Origin: Marinilactibacillus sp042660675
GTDB taxonomy: Bacteria; Bacillota; Bacilli; Lactobacillales; Carnobacteriaceae_A
Reading direction: 5' to 3'
DNA length: 64,000 bases
Assembly (NCBI RefSeq): GCF_042660675.1
Contig: NZ_JBHSUL010000001.1
Location: forward strand, 1 to 64,000
Shown: in pieces, positions 50,696-59,472 of the stretch
How positions within the stretch are numbered: position 1 is the first letter of the stretch
How the letters are laid out: the number at the start of each line of letters is the position of its first letter
Program-made: the position numbers and the translations under genes
Notes under the pieces: model-generated
Told to the model about the DNA's origin: nothing
Database searches by the model: none
Seen by the model: the letters and a program-made list of their open reading frames with translations, nothing else

Positions 50696-51340
50696 TTAAA
50701 TTATACTATTATTGTTGACTGAAATCGTAATCGCTCTTTTAATCATAAATATTCCCATTCCTAAAATAACTAGCCCAATGATATATCCAGAAATGCCTAT
50801 ATAGAGGGAAATGTGGTGGTCAGCATTCGTAAATGACACTAACGTCAGTTGGGTCAAATGTATAGAAATCAGTGAAGAAGTCATATTGATGAACTTTAAT
50901 GCCTCTGCCAGTAAGTCGCGCTCCATTCTAGCGGTCACGATTCCGGAAAAGGAAATGATCAACTCGAATACTGTAAACAATGCAACTACAACTCCTACAA
51001 GTTTGGGATAAGCAATCATATTGTAGTTTGGGTGGAACAGCCTTACACAGTAGATCGTAAAAATAAAACTAATCGCGATAATAGAATAGCCAATAATTTG
51101 ATACACTTTCTCTGCATCTAAAGACTGCGGACTTTCGTCTTTATGGGTGTTGAAAACTAAGTATTTGGCTCTAACAATCATGATGTTATAAAAAGAATGG
51201 ATAAAAAGAAAAATAGAGAAGCTGACAATACTAGTCAATATCTTAACAATGGCAAATACAGTATGAGTTAAAATTGAAAACTTTACCCATTTAAACGGAT
51301 TACCTCTCTCAAGAATAAAGTCCGTACCTCTTTGAATCAT
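50696..51340 (-). CDS. Multi-spanning membrane protein of unknown function
   Basis: About 214 residues with five or six hydrophobic segments, a basic N terminus (MIQRGTDFILERGNPFKWVK) and a C-terminal MIKRAITISVNNNSII. AAAGGAGGGG lies before the ATG at 51340; an upstream in-frame extension to 51358 overlaps that site. The layout resembles DUF2975-type proteins loosely, but no XRE partner is nearby, so I leave it unassigned. Confidence 0.65.
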   Translation of the reverse strand: MIQRGTDFILERGNPFKWVKFSILTHTVFAIVKILTSIVSFSIFLFIHSFYNIMIVRAKYLVFNTHKDESPQSLDAEKVYQIIGYSIIAISFIFTIYCVRLFHPNYNMIAYPKLVGVVVALFTVFELIISFSGIVTARMERDLLAEALKFINMTSSLISIHLTQLTLVSFTNADHHISLYIGISGYIIGLVILGMGIFMIKRAITISVNNNSII

Positions 51341-51458
51341 GCTACCCCTCCTTTCCAATAAATGATCTCTAGCGTCAAAGCACCTTTTACTAGCATATCA
51401 TAAAATTTGTACTAAGAAGAATAAAATTTGAATACACTGACCAACCTTAATCCATGAA

Positions 51459-51947
51459 TTATTTTTTGATCACCAAACACTGTGCTTGTTCAAAACCTTC
51501 ATCCCAATCTAAGAAAGCAAGGTCGACTATCGATAATCGGTTTGCATTAACTGTTTTTACAACAGCTTCTTCATGATCATCTAACCAGATATCCCAGACT
51601 TCCAGTTCATCATTTGTTTTAAGTTGTTCCTTTAGATAAGTCACTAACTGTTCAGCTCTTTTTTCGGTGTACTGCCACTGAATACCTGTAAAGAAGCGTT
51701 TGTTTGAATATTCTTTGGCATAATGAGCATATCCCTGGTCTTTGTACAAAACCAATTCATGAAAAGACTCTTCTGTAGGGTAATAAAGAATTGTCTTTTC
51801 GTTTCTATTAACAGACGGGCCTTTTAATAAATCTTTATCTACTTTCATTTTCCGTTTGATCATATCATTAATAGATAAATACTCTTCGTAAGGATTCTCT
51901 ACTTCTGGTAGCGGCTTGTTACTGGCAATAAACTGATATGAACTCAT
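51459..51947 (-). CDS. Unknown soluble acidic protein
   Basis: 162 residues with no membrane segment or signal. Distinctive stretches are MSSYQFIASNKPLPEVENPY, KTILYYPTEESFHELVLYKD, YAKEYSNKRFFTGIQWQYTE and AFLDWDEGFEQAQCLVIKK. No motif indicates catalysis or DNA binding. AGGAGAAAACAG lies before the ATG. The protein has the size and composition of immunity or DUF-type proteins seen across Lactobacillales. I cannot assign a function. Confidence 0.68.
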   Translation of the reverse strand: MSSYQFIASNKPLPEVENPYEEYLSINDMIKRKMKVDKDLLKGPSVNRNEKTILYYPTEESFHELVLYKDQGYAHYAKEYSNKRFFTGIQWQYTEKRAEQLVTYLKEQLKTNDELEVWDIWLDDHEEAVVKTVNANRLSIVDLAFLDWDEGFEQAQCLVIKK

Positions 51948-52093
51948 CTGTTTTCTCCTAACCGATTCATTTTCACTACTATATTGTACTCACGTATACT
52001 TTGCAACTGACCTTCTTATTGCATACAATAGAAGGAGTGGAAAATTTTAATGGTGGCACGGATATAGTCGTCACTAAAACCTGGAGTGAGTAT

Positions 52094-53728
52094 ATGAAAC
52101 CTTTTTTTAAGTCAGTCTTTATTTTGAACATCGGCTCGTTTTTACTTAGTATCCTTTACCTAATTCTTCCTATGAACCCTATTCTTTCTAATGGCTTTGG
52201 GATTGTACTGATTGTGACCCTGATTAGCAATGTCATTGCTAGTACGATTGGAAGTCGTTACAAACCTTTGGATATTGCCTATCTACTATTATCCAGTATC
52301 GGCTTAGTTGCTGTGATGCTTTTGAATACAGTTGCTTCAATCTCTCCTACTAATGAATCGTCTAGAAGTTTAGTGTCGATTGGATTCCTTTTTCTGTTGA
52401 TGATTCTAGGAATAATTATCACGAGTAAACCGCAACTGTATTCTGTTCGTCCTGTTCACAGGCCTTACTCACTGAAAAATCAGTCCAAAAAGAAAACGAA
52501 GAGAGTTTTAAAATGGATTTTAGCTGTAATTATTGCACTATGCTTACTAGTCGGTACTTTTTTAGCATTTGTTATGGTGACAAACAGAGATGTAGGCTTA
52601 CTACAAGTTGTCCTATCTCAATACAGTTTGTTTTACGGCTTCATTTTTCTTAGTCTGACGGGTTTATTGTTAAAAGTTTTAAGCATTAAAATACGTTCAA
52701 TACCAGGATTACTTTTATCCTTTTTCGGCCTGTCTTTATTCGCTCTTTTCAGCTTGCCGTTGACGACGATTCAATCCGTGTTATACGAAGCGGAAGAATC
52801 TTACTCTGAAGCTTTTGGTGAGGAATGGAAAACGATTGGTGAAGATGATTCCTTATTTATGAGTAGCCCAATCTCGATTCCTGCCTACTTCTTTGGCACA
52901 CCCTCAACAGAGTATAGTGTGACTGAAGATGTTTTATTTTATGAAGGAACAGAAGGCGTTGACGATGGACTAGAACTACGCTTTGATGTCTATACGCCCA
53001 CAACAGATGCTACGCAACTTCCAGGAGAAGGATCTACTTTGATACGGATTCACGGTGGTGGCTGGAACACAGGTAGCAACGGATCCGAAAACTACGCTCA
53101 AGTGAATAAGTATTTCGCTGCACAGGGTTACGTGGTATTCGATGTTCAGTACGGCTTGAATAATCAAGATCAGTTTGTATCGTTCTCAAGCGTGCCTGAC
53201 GAAGTTTCTGGTGCTTTCTCAATTGATGATATGGTTCGCCATCTAGGTATCTTCACGACTTTCTTGGCGGATCATCATGAAGAGTATGGAGCAAATATCG
53301 ATTCTGTATTTTTTTCAGGTGGTTCAGCTGGTGGTCATTTGGCAAATGCTGTTGCACTCGGACTAGCTAGTGGTCAGTACACAGATCTGTTAGATGAGCG
53401 ACTGACGGTTAATGGGATCATCCCTATCTACCCTGCAAACGGACTAGCTGGATATCAGGATATTACTGGAGAAGATGAGCTCGTAGATCCTGCCTTGCTC
53501 GTGACGGAAGACAGCCCGCCTGCCTTAGTTTATCAAGGGCAGCATGATACAATCGTCGATCCTCAAGTATCAGAGAACTTTAGAGATATTTATCTGGAAA
53601 ACAACAACTCAGAAATTGCCATTCTCCGCACACCTTACGGAGAACATGCTAGTGATTTGTACTACCCTGGCTTTTATAGTCAGACTCTGATTTATTATAT
53701 GGAACGGTTTATGTATCAGTACAAGTAA
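52094..53728 (+). CDS. Membrane-anchored alpha/beta hydrolase (BD-FAE/esterase-lipase type)
   Basis: 544 residues. The N-terminal third contains about six membrane helices (to about residue 220). It is followed by an extracytoplasmic-type alpha/beta hydrolase with oxyanion HGGGWNTGSNG, nucleophile FFSGGSAGGHLANAV, acid QHDTIVDP and histidine PYGEHASDLYYPG. The start at 52094 follows TGGAGTGAG. A longer in-frame reading from 52001 lacks a site. Similar proteins combine a membrane-sensor-like part with a carboxylesterase domain; substrate and orientation are unknown. Confidence 0.85.
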   Translation: MKPFFKSVFILNIGSFLLSILYLILPMNPILSNGFGIVLIVTLISNVIASTIGSRYKPLDIAYLLLSSIGLVAVMLLNTVASISPTNESSRSLVSIGFLFLLMILGIIITSKPQLYSVRPVHRPYSLKNQSKKKTKRVLKWILAVIIALCLLVGTFLAFVMVTNRDVGLLQVVLSQYSLFYGFIFLSLTGLLLKVLSIKIRSIPGLLLSFFGLSLFALFSLPLTTIQSVLYEAEESYSEAFGEEWKTIGEDDSLFMSSPISIPAYFFGTPSTEYSVTEDVLFYEGTEGVDDGLELRFDVYTPTTDATQLPGEGSTLIRIHGGGWNTGSNGSENYAQVNKYFAAQGYVVFDVQYGLNNQDQFVSFSSVPDEVSGAFSIDDMVRHLGIFTTFLADHHEEYGANIDSVFFSGGSAGGHLANAVALGLASGQYTDLLDERLTVNGIIPIYPANGLAGYQDITGEDELVDPALLVTEDSPPALVYQGQHDTIVDPQVSENFRDIYLENNNSEIAILRTPYGEHASDLYYPGFYSQTLIYYMERFMYQYK

Positions 53729-53740
53729 ATAGATACAAAT

Positions 53741-53782
53741 GAGCCCAAGTAGCATTTCACTGCTACTTGGGCTCATTTTTTA
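53741..53782 (+). terminator. Terminator after the membrane hydrolase gene
   Basis: GAGCCCAAGTAGCA and TGCTACTTGGGCTC form a perfect 14-bp stem with a T-rich tail. Confidence 0.93.
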
Positions 53783-53845
53783 TAATAAGTAAAAGATGTA
53801 AGGTTAAACTTGCTCTAATCATTAATTACTTTTTTCTAACTAGAA

Positions 53846-55252
53846 TTATGGATTAAAGTTTCTGAGTTTATATTGTGTTTTAATTATCTTTCTTTTAATA
53901 TATTTTTGATGATTATCAATTTGTTTTTTCATTAAATTTAATGTGTACGGTGAAATTTCGTCAAATACTTGCTGACTTCTGTAAGCATACGTTATAAAAG
54001 TTCCAAATTCTCTTTTTTTATATTTATATTTTCTGTCAGTTCTCTCACCAAAAGCATGATACTTTTGATATAATTTTCTCTTATATGTTAACCTTGCTTT
54101 CTTTCCAATAAATCCTTTTCTTATAGATACTACTTCTCCTTTTTTAATTAATTTATAAGCAGATCTATAATATTTATATATACTTTTTTCTCGCATTTTA
54201 ACTGTCTCACCATCAAACACAAAACCTAAATAATCTAAAACAATTTTATTATCATCATTATCTATCAACTTGCCATTTAAATATTGAATTGTAACTGTTT
54301 TATTAGGATGTAGAATCAATTTAGCTTCGTTTATCATGTTAGAAATTGATTTTTTTACATATTCTAAATTACTTTTATCTATATTAGGGAGGATAACAAT
54401 AAAATCATCGGAATATCTTCTGTACAATCCTTTATACTGCGATACAATTTCAGTAATTTTTGTGTCAATCTCGGTCATATAAATATTTGAATAAATTGCA
54501 CTAATTGCTGTACCCTGAGGAATCCCATGATCTTTAAAGTTTGTTTTAAGTACCTTTTCCTTTTTACCCTCATATAACTTTTCTTTCTTTTTGAAGTCTC
54601 TAAATTCCTTAAAACTATTAAAATAACTTCTTTTCTCTTTTTTTCTTAAAATCTTATCTTCGCCTACAATTGAATTTACATCTTCTTTATTTATGTAGGA
54701 ATATTTAGTAAGGCTTTTAAATATTTTAAATTGATGAAGAGGCATTCTATCCTTGTATAATTTGTTAATCATATCTTTGAGATAATTATGATTTATTGTG
54801 CCAAAGAAATCACTATAATCTCCTATGTATATTAAACAATTATCGTGAGATTTAATATAGTTTATGATTTCTGCTGAATGGTGTATATTACTTTTACCAT
54901 TCGCACTTTTTCTATAAGCTATTACTGAGTCGTCAACAGCTGAATTTTTTATAGATGAATTATACAAATCGTTTATTTCTATCCCATAATGTTTATAGAT
55001 AAAATTATCTACATGTGAAGCATACATTATTGGTCTAATTTTTTCTTTAACAGGTACTATCTTTACATTTCTAATCTTATTTTCTTCAGCACTGTTATTA
55101 TATTTTTCATAAATTAACTCGTTATACAATAAAGGTAGAAAACTATGCTTTGGATTTTTTTCAAAATCTATTACATATTTTTCTACCTTTTTATTGTATG
55201 CAGTAATATTATCAAAGTGCAGATATCTTTTAGAAGGATATTTAGGTTCCAT
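53846..55252 (-). CDS. Reverse transcriptase, probable phage-defence type (unassigned class)
   Basis: 468 residues. RT motifs in order (numbering from the ATG at 55252): motif 1-2 region VKIVPVKEKIRPIMYASHVDN (67-87), motif A IYIGDYSDFFGTINH (141-155), motif B HGIPQGTAISAIYSNIYM (242-259), motif C YRRYSDDFIVILP (277-289), then LDYLGF (339-344). The catalytic aspartates are present; the Y-S-D-D box replaces the more common Y-A/V-D-D. No maturase, integrase or HNH domain follows, so it is neither a group II intron nor retrotransposon RT. AAAGGTG precedes the ATG. The closest type by style is the DRT/unknown-group antiviral RTs, possibly DRT2-like; retron assignment lacks an effector. Base composition is far more AT-rich than neighbouring genes, suggesting transfer. 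Confidence 0.85.
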   Translation of the reverse strand: MEPKYPSKRYLHFDNITAYNKKVEKYVIDFEKNPKHSFLPLLYNELIYEKYNNSAEENKIRNVKIVPVKEKIRPIMYASHVDNFIYKHYGIEINDLYNSSIKNSAVDDSVIAYRKSANGKSNIHHSAEIINYIKSHDNCLIYIGDYSDFFGTINHNYLKDMINKLYKDRMPLHQFKIFKSLTKYSYINKEDVNSIVGEDKILRKKEKRSYFNSFKEFRDFKKKEKLYEGKKEKVLKTNFKDHGIPQGTAISAIYSNIYMTEIDTKITEIVSQYKGLYRRYSDDFIVILPNIDKSNLEYVKKSISNMINEAKLILHPNKTVTIQYLNGKLIDNDDNKIVLDYLGFVFDGETVKMREKSIYKYYRSAYKLIKKGEVVSIRKGFIGKKARLTYKRKLYQKYHAFGERTDRKYKYKKREFGTFITYAYRSQQVFDEISPYTLNLMKKQIDNHQKYIKRKIIKTQYKLRNFNP

Positions 55253-55261
55253 AAGCGGCAC

Positions 55262-55380
55262 CTTTCTTATTTCTATTTATTGGAGCAATCACGGATATAG
55301 CCCTAGCTACTAATAAATCCGTGTTGCACTCTGTCCAAGTTTGATCTTGAACCTACTATACTACTCATTGTAGCATGGCT
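55262..55380 (-). ncRNA. Structured leader, candidate RT-associated non-coding RNA
   Basis: The minus-strand leader immediately before the RT start holds an extended hairpin (55327-55285): GCAACACGGAT pairs with ATCCGTG(A)TTGC, with an inner TAGC/GCTA stem and a four-base loop. A second hairpin, CAAG-ATCAAA-CTTG, lies just upstream. TACAAT at about 55366-55371 could be the -10 with a weak -35. Defence RTs and retrons use an RNA of this placement as template. Extent and function are inferred. Confidence 0.4.
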
Positions 55381-55383
55381 AGG

Positions 55384-55400
55384 GTGAGCATTAAGCTCAC
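55384..55400. repeat. GTGAGC-ATTAA-GCTCAC palindrome in the divergent gap
   Basis: Six-base perfect arms around a five-base loop lie between the RT leader and the divergent small ORF, close to -10-like sequences on both strands. It could be an operator or a small hairpin. Confidence 0.6.
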
Positions 55401-55467
55401 AATACAATTATTGTATAATATAATTAAGTCAGTATTCCAAACACATTCAGATTGGAGATATCATGAC

Positions 55468-55605
55468 ATGACCAGTACAATTCATATTCTAACAATATTA
55501 AGTATGCTTCTAATATTCTTAAGCTTAAGATTATTAGAAGTTTACGTCGAAAGATTCACGAATTCAAAGGTTATACCATTTGACTTCAATATACATATTC
55601 CCTAA
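55468..55605 (+). CDS. 45-residue hydrophobic peptide (type I toxin-like), divergent to the RT
   Basis: MTSTIHILTILSMLLIFLSL followed by RLLEVYVERFTNSKVIPFDF: one membrane helix then a charged, basic/acidic tail. That is the plan of type I toxins and holin-like peptides. TTGGAG lies 10 bases before the ATG and TATAAT is at 55414-55419. Within the helix-encoding stretch is a 28-base near-perfect palindrome (55510-55537, one mismatch), so the mRNA folds strongly, as in many type I toxin messages. A hairpin followed by a T-rich stretch ends the unit. A longer frame opening at 55375 is not supported by a ribosome-binding site. Function is inferred. Confidence 0.5.
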   Translation: MTSTIHILTILSMLLIFLSLRLLEVYVERFTNSKVIPFDFNIHIP

Positions 55606-55643
55606 CATTCAATATTATCTATTAATGTTAGCGTTTTAATTTT
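55602..55643 (+). terminator. Terminator-like hairpin after the small peptide gene
   Basis: CTAACATT and AATGTTAG enclose a 14-base loop, followed by CGTTTTAATTTT. The left arm overlaps the stop codon. Confidence 0.55.
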
Positions 55644-55911
55644 ATCATTAAGTTACATTAAAGTCAATTAAATTTATTTATTATAAATTAATTGTTTTTT
55701 ATTAAGGCCGTCCAATTTCAAAAATTTTTTTTTCATTAATAACACTTAAAAAACGAATTTTCATAGGAAAATCTTGAACCACTTAAAAGAATTAATGATT
55801 AACTCTTATATTATAATGATTATATCATTTACATTGATATAGGTTTCCCATACTTTTTTCATTGTTTATTGGACCTTTTTTTAAATACGGAGTTTCCTTC
55901 ATAAAATGTAT
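55644..55911. other. Very AT-rich non-coding stretch
   Basis: No ORF, RNA gene or strong hairpin is supported. Composition stays as AT-rich as the reverse-transcriptase island until the stop of the DUF5050 gene at 55912. A weak AAATAC/GTATTT hairpin (about 55883-55910, minus strand) with a T run could end the DUF5050 transcript. No direct repeats marking an integration site were seen. Confidence 0.5.
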
Positions 55912-57369
55912 TTAATCAATAACCCGTACTTCCCCAGTCGAATAGTCATACACTCTTGGTCTTCCTGAGAAGCCGCTAGATTGGAAGAGGACGCCTTGTT
56001 CTGTTGTGGCAAAGTCTGTGACGTTGGTTGTGGTAAAGAGTTTTTCTCTTTCTTTTCCTTCATGATCGGTCAGGTAGACACCGTTTTGGGTATTGGTCAG
56101 GTCAGACTGGTAAATGGAGTAAAAGATGCCTTGATCTGTGATGGTGTAGTTTCGAACGTTTTCGTAAAGAATCTGTTCTGTTTTCCCTGAGCCATCTACT
56201 TTGCTGCGGTAGAGTTTGCTGCCGGGATCCAGATAATAGTAATAGCCTTCCCACTCTAGTAGCTTGAAGGTATCTTCGTTTAGTAGTCGCGTTTGTTCGC
56301 TGCCATCTAGACTGAGTCTATCCGTTCTCAGCGCCTGATTTTCTTCATAACTGACCAAGATTTTGTCTTCATAGACACTGAATTTGCTGACATATTCATT
56401 TAACAATCTTTCTATCTGTCCACCGTTTAGATCCATTCTATATAGGTTGCTGTTGTCTTCGTAACTGGTAAAGTAGATCCAGTCATCTTTGATTTGGACT
56501 TCTGTCAGAACTTCCATATCATAAATTGTTTCCGTTTCTCCACCATTAATTGGTACCCGTTTCAATTCATCGTAGTTTGTGAAATACAGATAATCGCCTA
56601 CGACATTCAGATTCATTCGGGTAGCCCCTTGGGAATCTAGTAAAACTTCTCTTTCTTCAAAGTTTTTGTTGGTTTTAATGATTTCATTGTTTTCAATATA
56701 AAAGACAAAATCCTCGTTTTCAGCTCCGAAACCGCTGCCTAAGATATTTTCAGCGGAATTGCCCATGAAGCCTTCTTCTGGTACTTCTATCTGAACTTCT
56801 TCGCTGGCAAAGGCGTTGTGATAGAAAATTTTCATTTCCCGCCACAATCCTCCATCCAATAGTATTGGTAGTGAAATCGCAAAGACCGATAGAATGATTC
56901 CTGGAACTGTCCAGTTTTTCTTTTTCTCAATCTTCTTGTCTCCACGTATTTCTTGGAGAAAGACATTTAAGTATTGAAGTGGACCTTGAATACTTACACG
57001 ACCGTCTGCATACTGAACCGTTACTTTGTCGTTCAATAGTAGGTTAAACGGGAAGTCGAATGTGGGTCTTATAACCATACTGTCCATTGTTCTATCGAGA
57101 ATTTCCCAGTTTTCGGTGGTCATCAATCTCTCGATTCCCTCAAAGGTTGGTAAGGGTTCGTTTAATGATCGGTGTTCGTATTTTTCAATCATCCATTTGA
57201 CGACACCAGTCCATGCAAGGAATACAGTGAGCCAATATAAGGTTAGTTCTACATTGAATAACACTTGGTAAAATACGTAGATCAATAAAAATCCTGGTAA
57301 GATTAGAAAAAGCGTACTTCTTAGTGCAATATCGATCCAATTCCAGTATTGGCTTTTTGTTTTTTTCAT
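55912..57369 (-). CDS. DUF5050-domain membrane protein, paralogue A
   Basis: 485 residues. Two hydrophobic helices (about 15-55) are followed by a cytoplasmic-type segment, another helix near 155-170, and a large C-terminal region of repeating short blades (YLYFTNYDELKRVPINGGE, WIYFTSYEDNSNLYRMDLNGG, YYYLDPGSKLYRSKVDGSG). These match DUF5050, a beta-propeller-like repeat. AAAGGAG precedes the ATG. It lies 34 bases after paralogue B, with the same architecture and many shared positions. A role as a membrane-anchored sensor or scaffold is plausible but unproved. Confidence 0.82.
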   Translation of the reverse strand: MKKTKSQYWNWIDIALRSTLFLILPGFLLIYVFYQVLFNVELTLYWLTVFLAWTGVVKWMIEKYEHRSLNEPLPTFEGIERLMTTENWEILDRTMDSMVIRPTFDFPFNLLLNDKVTVQYADGRVSIQGPLQYLNVFLQEIRGDKKIEKKKNWTVPGIILSVFAISLPILLDGGLWREMKIFYHNAFASEEVQIEVPEEGFMGNSAENILGSGFGAENEDFVFYIENNEIIKTNKNFEEREVLLDSQGATRMNLNVVGDYLYFTNYDELKRVPINGGETETIYDMEVLTEVQIKDDWIYFTSYEDNSNLYRMDLNGGQIERLLNEYVSKFSVYEDKILVSYEENQALRTDRLSLDGSEQTRLLNEDTFKLLEWEGYYYYLDPGSKLYRSKVDGSGKTEQILYENVRNYTITDQGIFYSIYQSDLTNTQNGVYLTDHEGKEREKLFTTTNVTDFATTEQGVLFQSSGFSGRPRVYDYSTGEVRVID

Positions 57370-57403
57370 CTTTTGATGCTCCTTTCACTATTTGCCCGAA
57401 GAT

Positions 57404-58861
57404 TTATGCTTCTATATCTGTGATCTCTCCTGTTTTGGGGTCTAGTTTTCTGATAGTCGGTTCATCGTTCATGTTGTTGATTCGAAAGATCACGGCGTCT
57501 CCCACTTTATTCAGTCCATCGATCAAGTTAGATTTCACATTGAGTTTTTCTTCGTTTTGTCCGTCTAGGTCGATTCTATACATTCCTGATTGATAAGCTC
57601 GGTCAAGTCCGTAATAGATTCCATTTTCAGTGATGGTAAAGCTTGAAATCAAGGCATTCGTGACTACTTCTGGTTCTGCTGGCTCCGAGATTTTTCTTCG
57701 AATCAGTTTTGAATTATCGTTCGTATAATAATAGTAACCATCCCATTCGATTAGACCAGAATTGTTTCCTTGAAATAAAACGGTTCGAGATTGATCGTTC
57801 AAGTCTATCCTTTCAACTGTCTGGCGGTAATCATATTCATCTGCTCCATGACTGAACAGCATATGATCATCGTACAAGGTGAATTCTGTAGCGTACACAT
57901 CTAGGTACCGTTCAAGATTTTTCCCATTTAGATTCATTCGGTAAATATTTGAATGAGCATTCATACTAATAAAGTAAATCCAGATCCCTTGAATCTGCAT
58001 GTTATATGGACAATCTATATCGAAAATCGTTTCTTTGTCTGTTCCATCAAACTGAATTCTTTTGATAGATTCACCATCTACGTAATACAACCAGTCCCCA
58101 ACAATATTCAAGTCCCTATTATCAAAATAGTTGTCTACTTCTGTCAGGTATTCCTTGTTCTGAAAGTCTTTATCTGTTCTAACGATCTGGTTGTCATTTT
58201 CCACGTAAAAGATGTAGGACTCGCTCTCTACGGCGATGCCCGAATTTTTGATATTCTCTACCAGATTACCCTGTGTACGTTCATCAACGCCTTCGACTGG
58301 TTCTTGAGTCGTTGCGAAGACATTGTGATAAAGGACCTTGCTTTCCCAGAGGATCCCCGAATCTAGAAACAGGGGTAAAAATAAGACGAATCCTGAGGCT
58401 AGGATTTTAAACCTTGACCATTTTCTGGACCAGACTGTTTGATCTCCTTTAAAATGCTCGCTTAATAAGCTGATGTAGTGGTTAGGTCCTTCGATGATGG
58501 CTCTTTTATATGTATTGTGAATCGTGATTTGGTCCGGCACGACAAGACTGAACGGATAATCAAAGCTCGGTCTAATTAAGAGCTGGTCGCGGCGTCGATC
58601 CAGAAGCTCCCATTTCCCTTCTTGAATAACGTCCTCTAGTTCTCTTATATTTTCCAGCGGTATTTCAATATTATTTTGTTTGTATTTGTCAGTCATCCAG
58701 TTTGAAAATAAAAATAGAGATGCAGCCAATTCAAAGGTAAAGATATTGAGTTCCGTTTTAAATACAAGTCCGTAAAGTACATAGATCAATGCCGTTACTG
58801 GTATAAATATAAACACGATTCCCCTGATCGCGATATTTAACTCATTTTTAAGTTTCTCCAC
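57404..58861 (-). CDS. DUF5050-domain membrane protein, paralogue B
   Basis: 485 residues from a GTG start with GGGGGAG five bases upstream. N-terminal hydrophobic helices (about 10-55), a soluble stretch with RRDQLLIRPSFDYPFSLVVP, a third helix near 145-165 and a C-terminal series of propeller blades (WLYYVDGESIKRIQFDGTD, WIYFISMNAHSNIYRMNLNG, YYYTNDNSKLIRRKI) repeat the layout of paralogue A. The equal length and shared RPSFDYPF/RPTFDFPF motif show tandem duplication with clear divergence. They are co-transcribed with a 34-base gap. Function unknown. Confidence 0.82.
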   Translation of the reverse strand: MEKLKNELNIAIRGIVFIFIPVTALIYVLYGLVFKTELNIFTFELAASLFLFSNWMTDKYKQNNIEIPLENIRELEDVIQEGKWELLDRRRDQLLIRPSFDYPFSLVVPDQITIHNTYKRAIIEGPNHYISLLSEHFKGDQTVWSRKWSRFKILASGFVLFLPLFLDSGILWESKVLYHNVFATTQEPVEGVDERTQGNLVENIKNSGIAVESESYIFYVENDNQIVRTDKDFQNKEYLTEVDNYFDNRDLNIVGDWLYYVDGESIKRIQFDGTDKETIFDIDCPYNMQIQGIWIYFISMNAHSNIYRMNLNGKNLERYLDVYATEFTLYDDHMLFSHGADEYDYRQTVERIDLNDQSRTVLFQGNNSGLIEWDGYYYYTNDNSKLIRRKISEPAEPEVVTNALISSFTITENGIYYGLDRAYQSGMYRIDLDGQNEEKLNVKSNLIDGLNKVGDAVIFRINNMNDEPTIRKLDPKTGEITDIEA

Positions 58862-59007
58862 ACTTTCTCCCCCTATAGTAAAAGCTGAAAAAAATAGTAC
58901 GATTTTATCTTTTCTCTATTCTATCAAAAAAGCTTACTGTTACGTAACCGCTTTTTGTTTGAAATGTGAACAGAATCGTACTGTTTGTTTCATCTATAAA
59001 ATCAGAA

Positions 59008-59052
59008 AGAACCCGAAGCTTTCACACAGATGTTGTGAAGTCTTCGAGTTCT
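59008..59052 (-). terminator. Terminator of the small glycine-zipper protein gene
   Basis: On the minus strand AGAACTCGAAGACTTCACA pairs with TGTGAAAGCTTCGGGTTCT, with two mismatches, followed by T-rich sequence. Confidence 0.8.
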
Positions 59053-59080
59053 ATTACAATACTTTTACTTTAAACCTGTT

Positions 59081-59281
59081 CTATTTGTGTTTATTGATAT
59101 CTTCTTTAACTTTCAAGAAATAAATCAACGTTCCAATTGCATATCCTAGTCCGCCGCCGATAAATGTACCGAGTAACATTCGACCAAAAAGAAGTCCAAG
59201 GATTGTTCCACTAATCGCACCTACGACCGTCGCCACTAGCATCACTATATTGGTGTACCCGTTATCTCTTGTAGGCATCAT
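59081..59281 (-). CDS. Small glycine-rich membrane protein
   Basis: 66 residues from the ATG at 59281 (10 bases after GGAG; a TTG two codons earlier at 59287 is a possible start). Two hydrophobic helices contain GAISGTILGLLFGRMLLGTF and GGGLGYAIGTLIYF, a glycine-zipper-like pattern that may support helix packing. The tail is KVKEDINKHK. It is a single gene with its own terminator. Family not assigned. Confidence 0.65.
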   Translation of the reverse strand: MMPTRDNGYTNIVMLVATVVGAISGTILGLLFGRMLLGTFIGGGLGYAIGTLIYFLKVKEDINKHK

Positions 59282-59472
59282 GTTCAAGTCGCTCCTTCTC
59301 TAACCTAGATTTAAATAGTGTAGTTTTGGTTATTATAACACCTATAAATCAAATACAAAAACCGTTATCAATTGATATGAGTATTGGTTTGCTCTATGCT
59401 TTTATTAGAGAATAAAAGTACCTCGATAAATTCTCGTGAATAATGTACTTCGAAATAGGAGGTGTAAAACTT

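Noticed and set aside
53846..55252. Retron or group II intron assignment for the reverse transcriptase
   Set aside because: No maturase X or HNH domain, and no intron domain V-like sequence or msr/msd inverted repeats (a1/a2) could be identified. A retron without a recognised effector cannot be supported.
55375..55467. Upstream in-frame extension of the small hydrophobic peptide (ATG at 55375)
   Set aside because: No ribosome-binding site before 55375, and the extension would run through the palindrome and promoter-like TATAAT. The ATG at 55468 has GGAG upstream.
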